From Solanum dulcamara (Eukaryota; Streptophyta; Magnoliopsida; Solanales; Solanaceae): DNA of 64,000 nt. Made by a program: the position numbers and the translations under genes. Where the stretch lies: NCBI RefSeq assembly GCF_947179165.1, contig NC_077244.1, positions 69,858,144 through 69,922,143 on the forward strand. Direction: 5' to 3'. Positions 9,562 through 20,434 of the stretch are shown here, one piece after another. The notes beneath the pieces were generated by a model. The model searched no databases and was not told the origin of the DNA. It saw only the letters and a program-made list of their open reading frames with translations. How positions within the stretch are numbered: the first letter of the stretch is position 1; each line of letters starts with the position of its first letter.

Positions 9562-11810
9562 TCAAGAAAGCGGCTTTGCACGAGTGGCTGGTTCTTCCTT
9601 GGATTCTACTTGTATCATAAATGCATATCCCAGTACCCATAAGAAGATATACAAGAAAGGAACCCAAGAGAGGCAAGCTAGCAAACTCAAAATGCTGCCA
9701 ACATACTGAGGATCTCTTATTACTCCCAAAGGAAACTCTGTTACCCACGGGATATTCTTCCCAAAGCGTACACCATAGTAAGTACCAGCTTCTCCCAACA
9801 GTTGGTACACCCTGCAGTAATGTAAATTATCACACCCATGAGCCCCAATAGAGTAAAGAACTAAATGTAAAACATGGACAAGCGATAGGAGTGCACGTCT
9901 AACATAGCAGTCACTCTTGATAAGATGGAACCAAGACATAGCTTCATTCAAGATATGAATCGGGATATCCAAAACAATCGAGTAATAAATAGTCAGCAAT
10001 ATGTCTAAAGTGACTGCTGGTTCCATACAGAACTTTGAAATGATTGCTGGTGCCATGTCAGATCTCTTATTTGAAAATTGCCATTGAAATGGCGACCCCC
10101 TCTCCGATAATTGTTATGCTGTTAACCAGGTTAATCTCTGTCACTACTATTTTTCTAAACTAAACTAAACTTAAGAAGGTGTTGAAGAAACACCTAACAA
10201 GATGTGATTCTGACAAACTTTTTTCTTTTTTGATAAATGACTCCAATTATCCTTTCGTAGGCATTTCACTATTTTAAGCCGTCCAAATTCTATTGCATTG
10301 GAATTTGGAAATATATCTTTAGATCAATGCTTGTTTAAAGTATATGAATGTATGATCCAAAGAAACCTATAGTTAATAACTACGTTTTAAGTTAGGTAGT
10401 GAACCTCAAAACCATTACTCTTCTATGAGAAGAAATAATCTACATATTAAACAGGGAAATTAACTTAAATATCCCCTGACCCAAAAAAGTAGCCGGCAGA
10501 TGTAAGATATATGTATAATTTAGTGTATAATATATGTGTATTGGCTAACTATTGTAAATAGTTTTGGTCGAGCGGCTATAGAAGAGTAATGATTATGAGG
10601 TTCACTACCTCATAGTACAGAACTTAAACTCATCGAAGAAACCTGTATTATTTGAAGAAGATTGGTTGGAACTCTAATCAGAGTTTAATATCCAATATTT
10701 ATTCTCTATCCCAGCTGTTCACCAAATTATCCTTGATTTATAGTCTTTTGGAACAAAGTCTAGTTGAGTACAAATCGACCATTAAAGTACTGAGGTGGGA
10801 GGTAAAGATCAGTAATCCAATGATGGACCCAAGTTATTGAAATCTCCCCCATATCTCCAGAGACATCAGTTCATAAACTGGCCGATATGTCAAAGTTTGC
10901 ATCATTGAGTCACTACAATGCATTTGTTTGATATTGCAGGCAGAGCATCTAGAGTTCGCAACTTACATCAAAGATGCTTTCCTTAAGTAAAGAATGATTA
11001 AACTGGCTCCTAGTAAATTAATGACAAGAGGGAACGCTACGCCATCCCTTTCTTCCACGTATTAAAAATTGCCAACAATTAACATAAACCTAGATATAAT
11101 CAACTCATCGACAAACTATATGTCAATTTCAAAATAGTTAAGGTGGTTATATCAATCTTTTATATTTAGCTCTAAAACACTATGAAGAATGGGTCGACCC
11201 CTCAACCATTTCCCCACTTAAATACCAGACTTAGTTCACCTATCAAGATTCCAACACATGAGCCTGCGAGACATCCCGCTCTACGCTACCTTTTTCGTTG
11301 AACCAAAGCCTTGGGAACAACCAATCTTGTATACATTCCGCTTTACTTAGGCCAATTTCCCTCCCAATCCTAGAAATGCCATTTTTCATTCTAGTAAATT
11401 CAAGAATCTAGTTTCTAGCAAACAACAATAGGTCAAGGTATATGTTCAGAAAATTAACAAATAGACACAATCTTGTTAAAAAAGAACAATCTTTAACATT
11501 GTCCAATGACCATTAAGACATAGTAACAAGAAAGAAGATCAATTTTGAAGCTTGAGGAGACTGACCTGAAATTAAGAAACTGGCCAAAGATGAAAAGGGG
11601 CCAAAAATAAAGCGGAGGCGGCCATGAAAGTGTGGAAACGGATAAGAGGGAGATGAATTGTATCAACTTTATAAAGTGAGAGGCCATAGCCATAACTTTG
11701 CAAGGGTCACGTCCACTTCCGCACAGATCGACCCATTTTTGAGGATGTGTCCAGAGATAGTAGTAGAATGGAAATGGGGATATCACTCCTAAGCATGCCC
11801 ATAATCCCAT
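9562..11810 (-). CDS. PLMT: phosphatidyl-N-methylethanolamine N-methyltransferase
   Basis: Two exons, 11810-11566 and 9811-9562, join AG|G to 164 aa, the same length as the Arabidopsis phospholipid N-methyltransferase as I recall it. The enzyme carries out the last two S-adenosylmethionine-dependent methylations from phosphatidyl-monomethylethanolamine to phosphatidylcholine in the endoplasmic reticulum. Diagnostic stretches are LSWPPPLYFWPL and FGQFLNFR in exon 1, and RVYQLLGEAGTYYGVRFGKN, IRDPQYVGSI and the acidic ESKE near the C-terminus in exon 2. Several hydrophobic helices fit an integral membrane protein. The ATG at 11810 (MGLWACLGVISPFPFYYYLW) was chosen over an upstream in-frame start because it matches the family N-terminus. 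The 1,754-bp intron carries a MITE. Confidence 0.93.
10394..10610. mobile_element. MITE in the PLMT intron
   Basis: The ends are inverted repeats of about 35 bp with two or three mismatches: AGGTAGTGAACCTCA at the left and TGAGGTTCACTACCT at the right, extending inward through ACTCTTCTAT and ATAGAAGAGT. The 217-bp interior is non-coding. No clear target duplication was found, so the superfamily is not assigned. Confidence 0.8.
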
Positions 11811-13004
11811 TTCTTCTTGCTTGCTTCTCTGTCCCCCGCTCTCTCTCAGTGTCACTGTACTACTATTCCTTTATTTGTGTCCTAAACCTGCCCCCAAAAA
11901 TGGAAAGTCCCTTTCGATCTATGTTGTTCGCAGGAGCAGCATATTTCGATAGGTTTGGGCTGATTGGTTGACACCATGTTGTTGGGCTTGCCACTAACGG
12001 GGCGGAAATTACACCACCTTTGTAAAGGGAATAGTATACATGCATAAAATGTGCGGTTTGCTCTTCAAATGAGTTTAGTTTTTTTTTTTTTAAACAATCG
12101 AGTTTATATCTAGTGGGGTGCAAGGTTTTTAGTAACTAAAGTCTTGTTTAAACATAACTTGTGAAATATTACGATACGAAAATATAAAGTTGTTTGTTAT
12201 GATGGACAAAAATTAAAACACCAACACAAAATAGGGACAAAGGTGCAAATTAACCCACTGGAAACAATGTTCCCTGGCCCGAAGCAAATCTTCAAGGTCA
12301 AAAGTCAAAACTTGTTGAACTTGAAGTTTTGCAATAGTACAAGCAAGAGTCAGAAGTTGACAATTACTTCCAAGGTCATTCTTGTAAATCAACCCCATTC
12401 AGGGTAGAAATAGCGTTCACTGGCCATGTCTTTGAAAAATAGTTATTGTCTCGAAGATTTTAATTTTACACAAGCTGATCCTTCATTCCTTATGATTCGC
12501 GTATTCTTGAATTGGATTATTGCTTCAATGAGACAAAATCATTTTCCTTGATTTTGTTTATCGCAAGCTTATCTTTGAGCTATCTTTTACTTTCAATGTT
12601 CCAACTTATCAGAACAATTGAAGAAACAAAGAGAATGAAGGCTCCTTTTGCCCAGGAAAACCTTTACACTATGAAAACACAGAATTAAACAATGAGAGCT
12701 AAAAGAGAATAAAGTGTTGCACAAATTCTCTCTTTCATAGCTGGGGGAACAATAAAGGTGACAATGGTGCAGGGTAAGGGTGGGACGCTCCAAGAAACTT
12801 TAAAGGACTTGTCACTTGTTTAAGACAACCTTCTTTTAAGTTAAGTACAAGTTACTAGAAAGTAGAATAAATACAAAGAACGTTGTTCTGAAGCAAATGC
12901 TGGATCAACAAATATGGTAATTTAGTAGCTTGTTCCTCCACCACCCGAGTGTCTATGTTATACATCTCCATCGGCCATCCTCTTCTGCTGTGGTAATCTT
13001 CTGT
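11811..13004. other. intergenic, PLMT upstream / LPA3 3' flank
   Basis: This holds the PLMT promoter and the LPA3 3' UTR, which are in head-to-tail orientation. No exon, tRNA or transposon end is recognised. Confidence 0.5.
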
Positions 13005-16000
13005 TCAACTACGCCATGCAGAGGATGCTTCTAAATCAACATCTTCTTCCCACCAAGTTGCAGTCTGCAGCAAGGCATTTAAGAAGCATTCAAACAGATT
13101 CTCAAATCTATTGTGTATTTTACTAATCTTCTTAGGATAAGCAATGAGAAGTAATTCATTCTTTAGGAGAAACTGTAGTAGTTGATTTGAGTAACGAGAA
13201 AAAAACACAAAAACTATGTAAGGTTGAAATTGCTATAAAGAGACCTTGTATCCCCTTCTGAGAAATTCAAGAGAGCTTCCTTTCTCCTCTTGCAGTCCGA
13301 GGACTCTCAATAGTTCTTCCTTGGTCTGCCATAATACGTTTTGAACAACTTATTTACCATAAAAGTTATTAAGAAGAACAAGTAGCGTGAATCAGCTATA
13401 TAATTACTTCGTTAAGAGTGAAGCGAGTTGCACTCTCTGCCACACAAACAAAAGAACCATCTGTCTGTTTCAGCATCACCTGCCAAGGCCCTGCAAAAAT
13501 TTAAAACAAAGCTAAAGGTTGTCGGTATTCCATATTGGTGCATACAGAATCTTACAAGTAGGCGTTGTTCTTCTGTCTTTTAGTTGTTTGTTTATTTTTC
13601 AGGGTGGGGTTGAATCTATTTGGCATTTTCTCTGTTTACCAACTATAAGATAGAGCATCTCAACACCGTAAATGGTGAGTGATTAGCAGATATATTAACT
13701 GTGCTGAAGCCTGAATATCAGAAACGACATAGACACTTCTAATGAAACAAAAAATGTTATATCTATTACTCTTACGTGATGTTAATTATCTAGTTTCAAA
13801 TACTTCAATTTCATTAAGAGCATTTGAATTTTCTTTAAATGGAAGTTATTCTTAATATTGTGGAGTTCCACAAATAACTATAACAAACAGAGAATTTATA
13901 TTTGACAGTATGTCTTCCGATTTTAAGTTCACAAACAAACACAAGAATTCAGATAAGGGGTTTCATTTTCTTCCATCATCTCATTTTCAAGTGAGAAAAT
14001 AGTTCCTAGGATCAGATTCATTTTATACTCATAGTATAACCGAAGGATATAGTAACCTTGCAAGGGTCAGAAATCTTTACGAGTCACATATATTCAATAT
14101 ACTTGAACAACTAGTATACTCTATCCGCAAATTTCTGTTCCACTATTGTTCTACTGGAGTGAACACCAAGAAAATAATCTGCACTATGTTTTGATATCAG
14201 AAAGAAGGAAATACAATTGAGAACAAGAAGAGAAAGTCGATAAAGATAGGAAAATAATGAAACAGAAGTAACAGAATCCTTAAATAAGCCTATAGCCACA
14301 AGAATGAAATCTTACCAGGATATTGACGGAAGAGAGCTCCATTGTAGTTCACAATATAAGGTTCCACTGCAACTGTCTTCCATGAGAAAAAGAAAAAAGA
14401 AATTATGCATTACAAAATTACAAGGTCGATAAAAGATAGATGAACATAAAACCAAGATCACAAAATTGTCACCTTTGAGTACTCTCTTGTTCGAATATAA
14501 AAGACGGGGATGAATTGAGAAAGAAATTGGTAATGCAATTCCCGTGGTGGAAAGCCTATAATACCTAGGTCAGCGCTGCAATTTTGAATAAATTTATTGT
14601 TAATCAGAATATCATCGAGGAATTGACCATAACATATACTAATCAAAAGAATATTAATCAGAAAAATATCCATCAAAGATACGGATCAAATTAATTACCG
14701 CAAGGTGTCAAGTTCGAGATTGAAAAGGAGGCTAGGGGTTGACGTAGCAAATTTACCCTGCACATTGTCAATGCAATGGATGTCAATATCATCAACGCTT
14801 GAATAAATACAGAGAATAAACATTTATTTAAAATTACAGTAGAATAAACAAATAAAGTGAATACTAAAAGGGTGGACAAGACAATTCTAAGGTAGAGCAC
14901 GTGGAAGAGCAAAGGAAACATGTCCAAGAACAAATGACACATTTGGAATTAAGGTCGACCACACATTGGTACACTAGTAAGTTTGATTTTTAGTGGAGAT
15001 AATTTCTTGCAAATTTGGAAGTGAAAATTAGATAACATTACTTTCTAATACCAACAGATCTTACCACATACTTCTCTATGTACGAAAGGTCACGAGTGCT
15101 GCAGTTGATAAATATATAAAGAGTAGGAGGCTGGTCAGACTTCCAACGACCTGAGCAAATAAAGATGCATGAAGCTTTATAAGGTATAGTACACATAGCA
15201 TAGGAAAAAAAATGATGATCATTGCGATAACCCAGAACCAAGCTATTCCTTTGAGCTTTAAGTAACTATGCCCTTGTAAATCATGGAGGTTTAGGTGTTA
15301 ATAAAACAAGAAAAAGGAACCATCAATTGCTTTAAAAGCTTCAAAAAAAGATAACAGCGGATGTAAAAAGAAAAAAATAGCTAGACTCATTTAACAATAA
15401 GGGCCTGTTTGGTTGGTATTTCAGGAGTAATCTCTCCAAGTATCAAATTCTGCATAATTTATTACATTGTTTGGTTGATATTTTAAAGAGAATCTCCATA
15501 TAAAACTTAGCATAGCATATACAATGTTTGGTTAGGATTTTAGTTTTCTTCCTACATGATACCTGCATCACTTTATGCAAAGCAGATTCCCTACATAAAT
15601 ACTTTCAATTACTAAAACAAACTGTTTCAATACCACAAATGCTAAAGGAGAAAAGGTCCAGCTGAATTTGAGACAGGGTTGGGTAGCAACAATACAAGAC
15701 GCATGTACTCATGTTAATCTGCTGATGTTCTCGAGTTTTTTGTTTTTTTTTTGAAGTTAAATGCAATATAGGAACCTAATATTTTGTAGACTTTGTAATT
15801 TGTATCATAATGACTTAAAAGCCTTAAACACTTGACAAGATTCAAAAGACTGTTTCCTATCATTCTTTCTTTGAAGGACATAACAGGATTGCATCACCCT
15901 TCCCCTCTCCTCTCCCGGAAAAGAAAAAGAAAGAAAGCTTATGTGGAAAACCAAAATGGATCTATTTATTGTTGTAGCTGAAGAGAACTAGGTTATTGCG

Positions 16001-18672
16001 CAACAGTGGTTATGTTGATGAAGAAGTTGGAAACATAAGAACAGTTAGATTGTGAAATTAACCTTCATTCTCATCCTCAAAATCGAAGTCCAGTGTATTC
16101 CTTACAGATCTGAAGAATGTGGTCACAGCGCCCCCAGGAATATCATCCAAGGATCCAATGGTAATACCATCTATCTGAAAGAGTTAAAGAAAGTAAGATA
16201 ACTTCAATAAGATTTTTGTGAGAATTAGGAAACAACCGAAAAAAATGCAACTCCAAAATGCAAAATGAAAAAGAAGATGAATCAAACTATATCATAAACA
16301 GCTAAAAATGTTTTTCAAAGTTAATCATTCATCTCTTGTTCAAGGAGAGGTTTAGATAAGACAAGCCAACTGACGAAAGCACCAGACTTACAAAGAAGGC
16401 ATTCCCTACTATAACAAAATGCTATGGTTCACAGCATCAGAAATGAAACTTGAAATCTACAATGAGTTAGCAGCAGTACCGAGTCAAGAGCTGCTTTGAA
16501 AAGATCGGTGGCCCTACGCTTTTCTGGTTTGTCAGGGAACACCTACAAATTGAGGGATCTTGTCAGATATGCTTCTGCGCATTTCAGTGAATCATAACTT
16601 GTACAAAGAAAGAATGACAAAGTTTCTTCTCACCACACAAGCTCTAGTTTCCATCTTTTCCTGAAGCTTCTTAACAACAGCTAGTACAAGTTGGATATTA
16701 GCATCACTGAACTCATCCGAAGACCCCTTCACATTTTCAGGAATTTGAGAGTCGAGCTCATTGCAAGGTCACATAATTAGAAATATGCAAAATATGAGAG
16801 ATGATAATTATCCAGAAAAATAGAATGACTTCCGATAACAATATGATGTCATTAGCTAGGTACTTAAAATTTCAAAATTTAAGACAGTTAACATTATACC
16901 TTATAAGAAGAAATGTTGGTGGGCAAGGGCCTGAAGATGTAAACCAATGGAGAGTCGAAACAAACAGGAAAAGTTGTCAGGAAAGAAGCTATGATAAACT
17001 TATTATTGAAATAATAAGCATGTACTCAAAAAGGTTATCTTCCTATAAAACTTCATGAACGCAGTGACAATTCAACGTCAAAAGTTAATATACAGCTGAC
17101 AACATCCTGAAAGACTTTAAAGTATTCTGATTTAGAACATGGCCTGACTTAATGTTTGGGAGAAAGAACTCATTTTACATGAAACCGTACGAACATATTC
17201 AGGAATACAGTATGGATCTGTTCAGATACACCGAAGGACATAACAAAATTTGCAATAGAGGATGCATTCAGCTGAACATTGCCAGAGCAAATGATATATA
17301 ACTTTTACACCCTAAATCATCATTCTAAAAATATGATGCCATGATCTGTAATTGATATAAAAATATAGACTTCAGATTAGATTATGGTAATTATTCATCA
17401 GTTTTAGCTTAAAACACCTGAACTTTTAGCATAAACTTCAGCTTTGATGAAAACAAACTGTAAACACTTAACATCTTTTTACTTTCCTTCATTTTCTATG
17501 ACAGGACCATACTCCTCAATTGAAAAAACTTATGAAATAAAAAACAATTAGGAATTGCAACAGAATCTAGGTCACCTATTCATATGTACAAAAATGTAAC
17601 GATAACTAATCCACCAATTATACTTCTACAAATTATGTCCTTTTGTTGGGACACCTCCCTGGTGGGGGGAAGCTGCTGTTTTAGTCACTTTTTTTCCACA
17701 TAAAAGGTGATTACAAGTCCAGCCCACCACTTAGATTTTCATGTAATGTAAATTTGAGCTGATTTCCCAATGCTCTGACTTGTGATTTGTCGGTTCATAA
17801 GATTCCAACTTTGTTCCATTTGGGTGATTCACACTCGGAATGCAACTTACCTATACAAACTTCTTTCACAAGGTTACTACATAACTAGTAAAGAACCACT
17901 TGTATTGCATACCACAAATAAGGAAACTTAGCAGTAGAAACAGCCGTCCAGTGGTAAAGTATGCGTACAGTGTACCTTACTCAGATCCCATTTGTGGGAT
18001 TACACTGGATATGCTGTCGTTATTGCAGCAGAAAATATATCACTAATTCTTGAAATCAACTATTTTTACTATGCCTCAATCCCAAACTAACAGTCATCTG
18101 TATGAATCCTCAATATCTATTTCATTCAATTTGGATCCATTTCAAGCCAATACTCAATAATTTGACCTTTATGAGAAGTTCTTGAAAGTAACAAGTAGAA
18201 ATTTATGAAACAGCTATAACACAAGTATCATCAGGCAAGCTAAAATAGTCAAATAGGAATCTTGAAAACACCCACACAAAGAAACAAGTCGACAACCATT
18301 AATCAGTAGTAGTGTCTACAAACTTAAAGAGGCAATTGCATAGAAGATCAAGAATTACGGGAAGTCAATTTCGAGTCTGGTCTTCCCGTCATTAAGGGCA
18401 TAGAAGAGAGAGTTGGCGGCATCAGAAACAAGTACTTGGTAAGATTTAGGCTTGTAAATGCTGACGCCCTTTTTTGGGTCAGCTCCCACTTCATTCTTGA
18501 TGCACTGAATTCCCTTGAAGGGTACTGATGATCTTGCGGAGGTTTGGGGAGAGTGGAGGAATGGGCAAATGGGGGAAAGGGAAAAGGAAAAAGAGATAAA
18601 GGGAGAGCGAGGAAGAGTGAAAGAAGAAGGAAGTGTCTGTAACTGTAAGGCCGTGGTGACGGCCATGGCCAT
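13005..18672 (-). CDS. LPA3: LOW PSII ACCUMULATION 3 (DUF1995), chloroplastic
   Basis: Twelve exons: 18672-18359, 16930-16900, 16726-16634, 16542-16480, 16174-16063, 15150-15065, 14757-14699, 14575-14473, 14376-14316, 13490-13408, 13325-13245, 13064-13005. They total 1,146 nt, 381 aa, all in phase with GT..AG borders. LPA3 helps assemble photosystem II, as a partner of LPA2 in CP43 insertion. The first 60 or so residues are Ser/Pro-rich and look like a transit peptide. Family stretches include [80 protein letters not shown] and the C-terminal [14 protein letters not shown]. Exon 2 is a 31-nt microexon encoding [10 protein letters not shown]. Without it, exons 1 and 3 do not join in frame. The ATG at 18672 precedes another in-frame Met two codons on. 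Confidence 0.95.
15395..15600. repeat. transposon-like insertion in LPA3 intron 5
   Basis: It begins GGGCCTGTTTGGTTGGTATTT, and the TTTGGTTGATATTT / TTTGGTTAGGATTT motif recurs at 15470 and 15530. This GGGCCTGTTTGG start is typical of hAT-like non-autonomous elements in plants. No matching inverted end was located, so the boundaries are approximate. Confidence 0.4.
17935..18027 (+). mobile_element. degenerate SINE/LINE 3' tail in LPA3 intron 1
   Basis: A worn copy of the 9159-9275 tail: AAACAGCCGTCC, TATGCGTACAGTGTACC, then CCATTTGTGGGATTACACTG. It is antisense to LPA3. Confidence 0.6.
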
Positions 18673-18839
18673 GGCAATGGTTGGTTAGCTGCTGTTGTGG
18701 ATACAGATGATGGTGGAGGGAAATATAACCAACATTGAATTGGTGATAAGGTCTTTTATTCGATTTTTTTTTATTCTCCTCAAAAATAAACTTTAGCAAA
18801 CATTACTTCTATTTAATATTACATCTAAGTCCGTCTGGG

Positions 18840-19640
18840 TACATCACAGTAATGTCACATATCGCATTAGAGCAATACGGATGAAATAGAGATTTACCTT
18901 TGGAGTTTTGTGTGATAAGAAGGTATCACTCAAACTACGGAGTAGTGGTTAGACCGTCCTTGTTGTATGGTGGAATGTTGACCAGTCAAGAACTCACATG
19001 TTCAGAAGATGCATGTTGTAGAGATGGGGATGTTGAGATGGATGTGTGGACATATTAGGAGCGACAAGATTAGGAATGAGGTTACTTGAGAAAAGGTAGG
19101 AGTGATCTTTGTGGCAGATAAGATGAGAGAAGCGAGACTGAAATGGTTTGGATATGCGCAAAGAAGGTGCATTGACACCCCAGTGAGGAGGTGAGAGAGA
19201 CTGGTTGTAGGGGGTACTCGGAGGGGTAGAGATAGGCCGAAGAAATGTTGGGAAGAAGTGATTAGGCAGGATTTGACGCAACTTCATTTTACCGAGTACA
19301 TGACTCTAGATTGACTCTAGATAGGAAGGAGTGGAGGCCGTGTATCAGGATCGAATGTTAGTAGGGTTGAAGTGTTGTCTTGCCATGCGTAGGTTTAGGC
19401 TTTTTAGTTCTTGTCATCGTACTAGTCGTACCCTTGTAATTCTTGCCTTATGTTGTGTAATGTGTTTCGATTATCGCACTATTTTGTTGTTGTTATTGTA
19501 CACTGCCTTTCTTACTAATGGCTATACTTTCTTCATTATTTCGTCTTCTTTTTTTACTTGGGTTTGATGCACTTGAGCTGGGGGTCTTTTGAAAACAGCC
19601 TCTAGGTTATTGTAAGATCTACGTACGTTGTTGTATTTAA
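18840..19640 (+). mobile_element. RTE-type LINE, 5'-truncated
   Basis: Plus-strand translation across frameshifts gives the C-terminal end of a plant RTE reverse transcriptase: FGVLCDKK (about 18900), VVRPSLLYG, VKNSH, MLRWMCGHIRSDKIRNEV, ADKMREARLKWFGY, GRDRPKKCWEEVIRQDL (to about 19270). The 3' untranslated end follows (TTTTTTTACTTGGGTTTGAT, CTTTTGAAAACAGCCTCTA). It begins about 170 bp upstream of the LPA3 start codon, in the opposite orientation. Confidence 0.85.
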
Positions 19641-20434
19641 TATTACATCTCCTTGTTCACTTCTATTTGTGCATTTTAAATTTTAAAAGATCCTGATTAA
19701 TATGAGTGTTTTAAAAAATAATTTAGAAAGTATAAAGGTTATTCAAATGGTTCCTAAACTAGTTTATGAAAATTGTTGCTGGCATTACTCAAAGTTTGAA
19801 GATCTTTTGTTTGGTCTAGAATCTAGATTATCAAAGATTAATTTTGGATCATGTCCTCCGATTTACGAATCATGTACGAAAAAGGCATGCTTGATTTTGA
19901 TTGAGAAAAATATAACAGAAAAAGTGTGATCATTTTGTTGAGAAACTAACCACGTCAATTGTGTATTTGTCTTCCCCTTCATATTCAATTTGCACTTTAC
20001 TGACACTGAAACAGTTCGAATGCAGATCAAAGTCACTTTTCGTAGTGATGACCTTAAGCTTTTGGCATTTTTGAGCTGGTTGCTATATGATTCGAAATGG
20101 TTGGCTTACGATAAGAATGACCCATTTTCATTCTTTTGAACTCCAAGAATACAAATGCCTAGTATTATAATGTGTAATGTACTACAACTTTGAAACTACC
20201 ATTAGGCTACAAGGGGTAGAGGTATGAATATCAAATGATTCAGTAGATCTATCAGCTTTTCTGGTACATAGCATTGACAGATACTGGTCTTCTCTGAAGA
20301 AGCTTATTTCTTGTAAGCTGTGTATTTATTCCACAAATAGGATCCATTGTCAAATGCCTTTCGAAAAATATCACCAGCAGGCCGTCCTCTTTTACTTGCA
20401 CTGGGTGTATTCTCAATTAGCTGTGCCCGAGCAT
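19641..20434. other. MRS2 3' flank, no gene seen
   Basis: The right part is the MRS2 3' UTR. The remainder is AT-rich without recognisable coding sequence. Confidence 0.5.

Noticed and set aside
9562..10056. Single-exon 164-codon reading of the PLMT 3' end (starting MAPAIISKFCMEP)
   Set aside because: The part before RVYQLLGEAG is intron: a clean acceptor at 9812 joins with the 11566 donor to give the family-length protein. The equal length of 164 residues is a coincidence.
16734..16768. Exon 3 of LPA3 extended upstream ([11 protein letters not shown])
   Set aside because: It would be out of phase with exon 1 and does not match the family; the 31-nt microexon at 16930-16900 supplies the expected residues.
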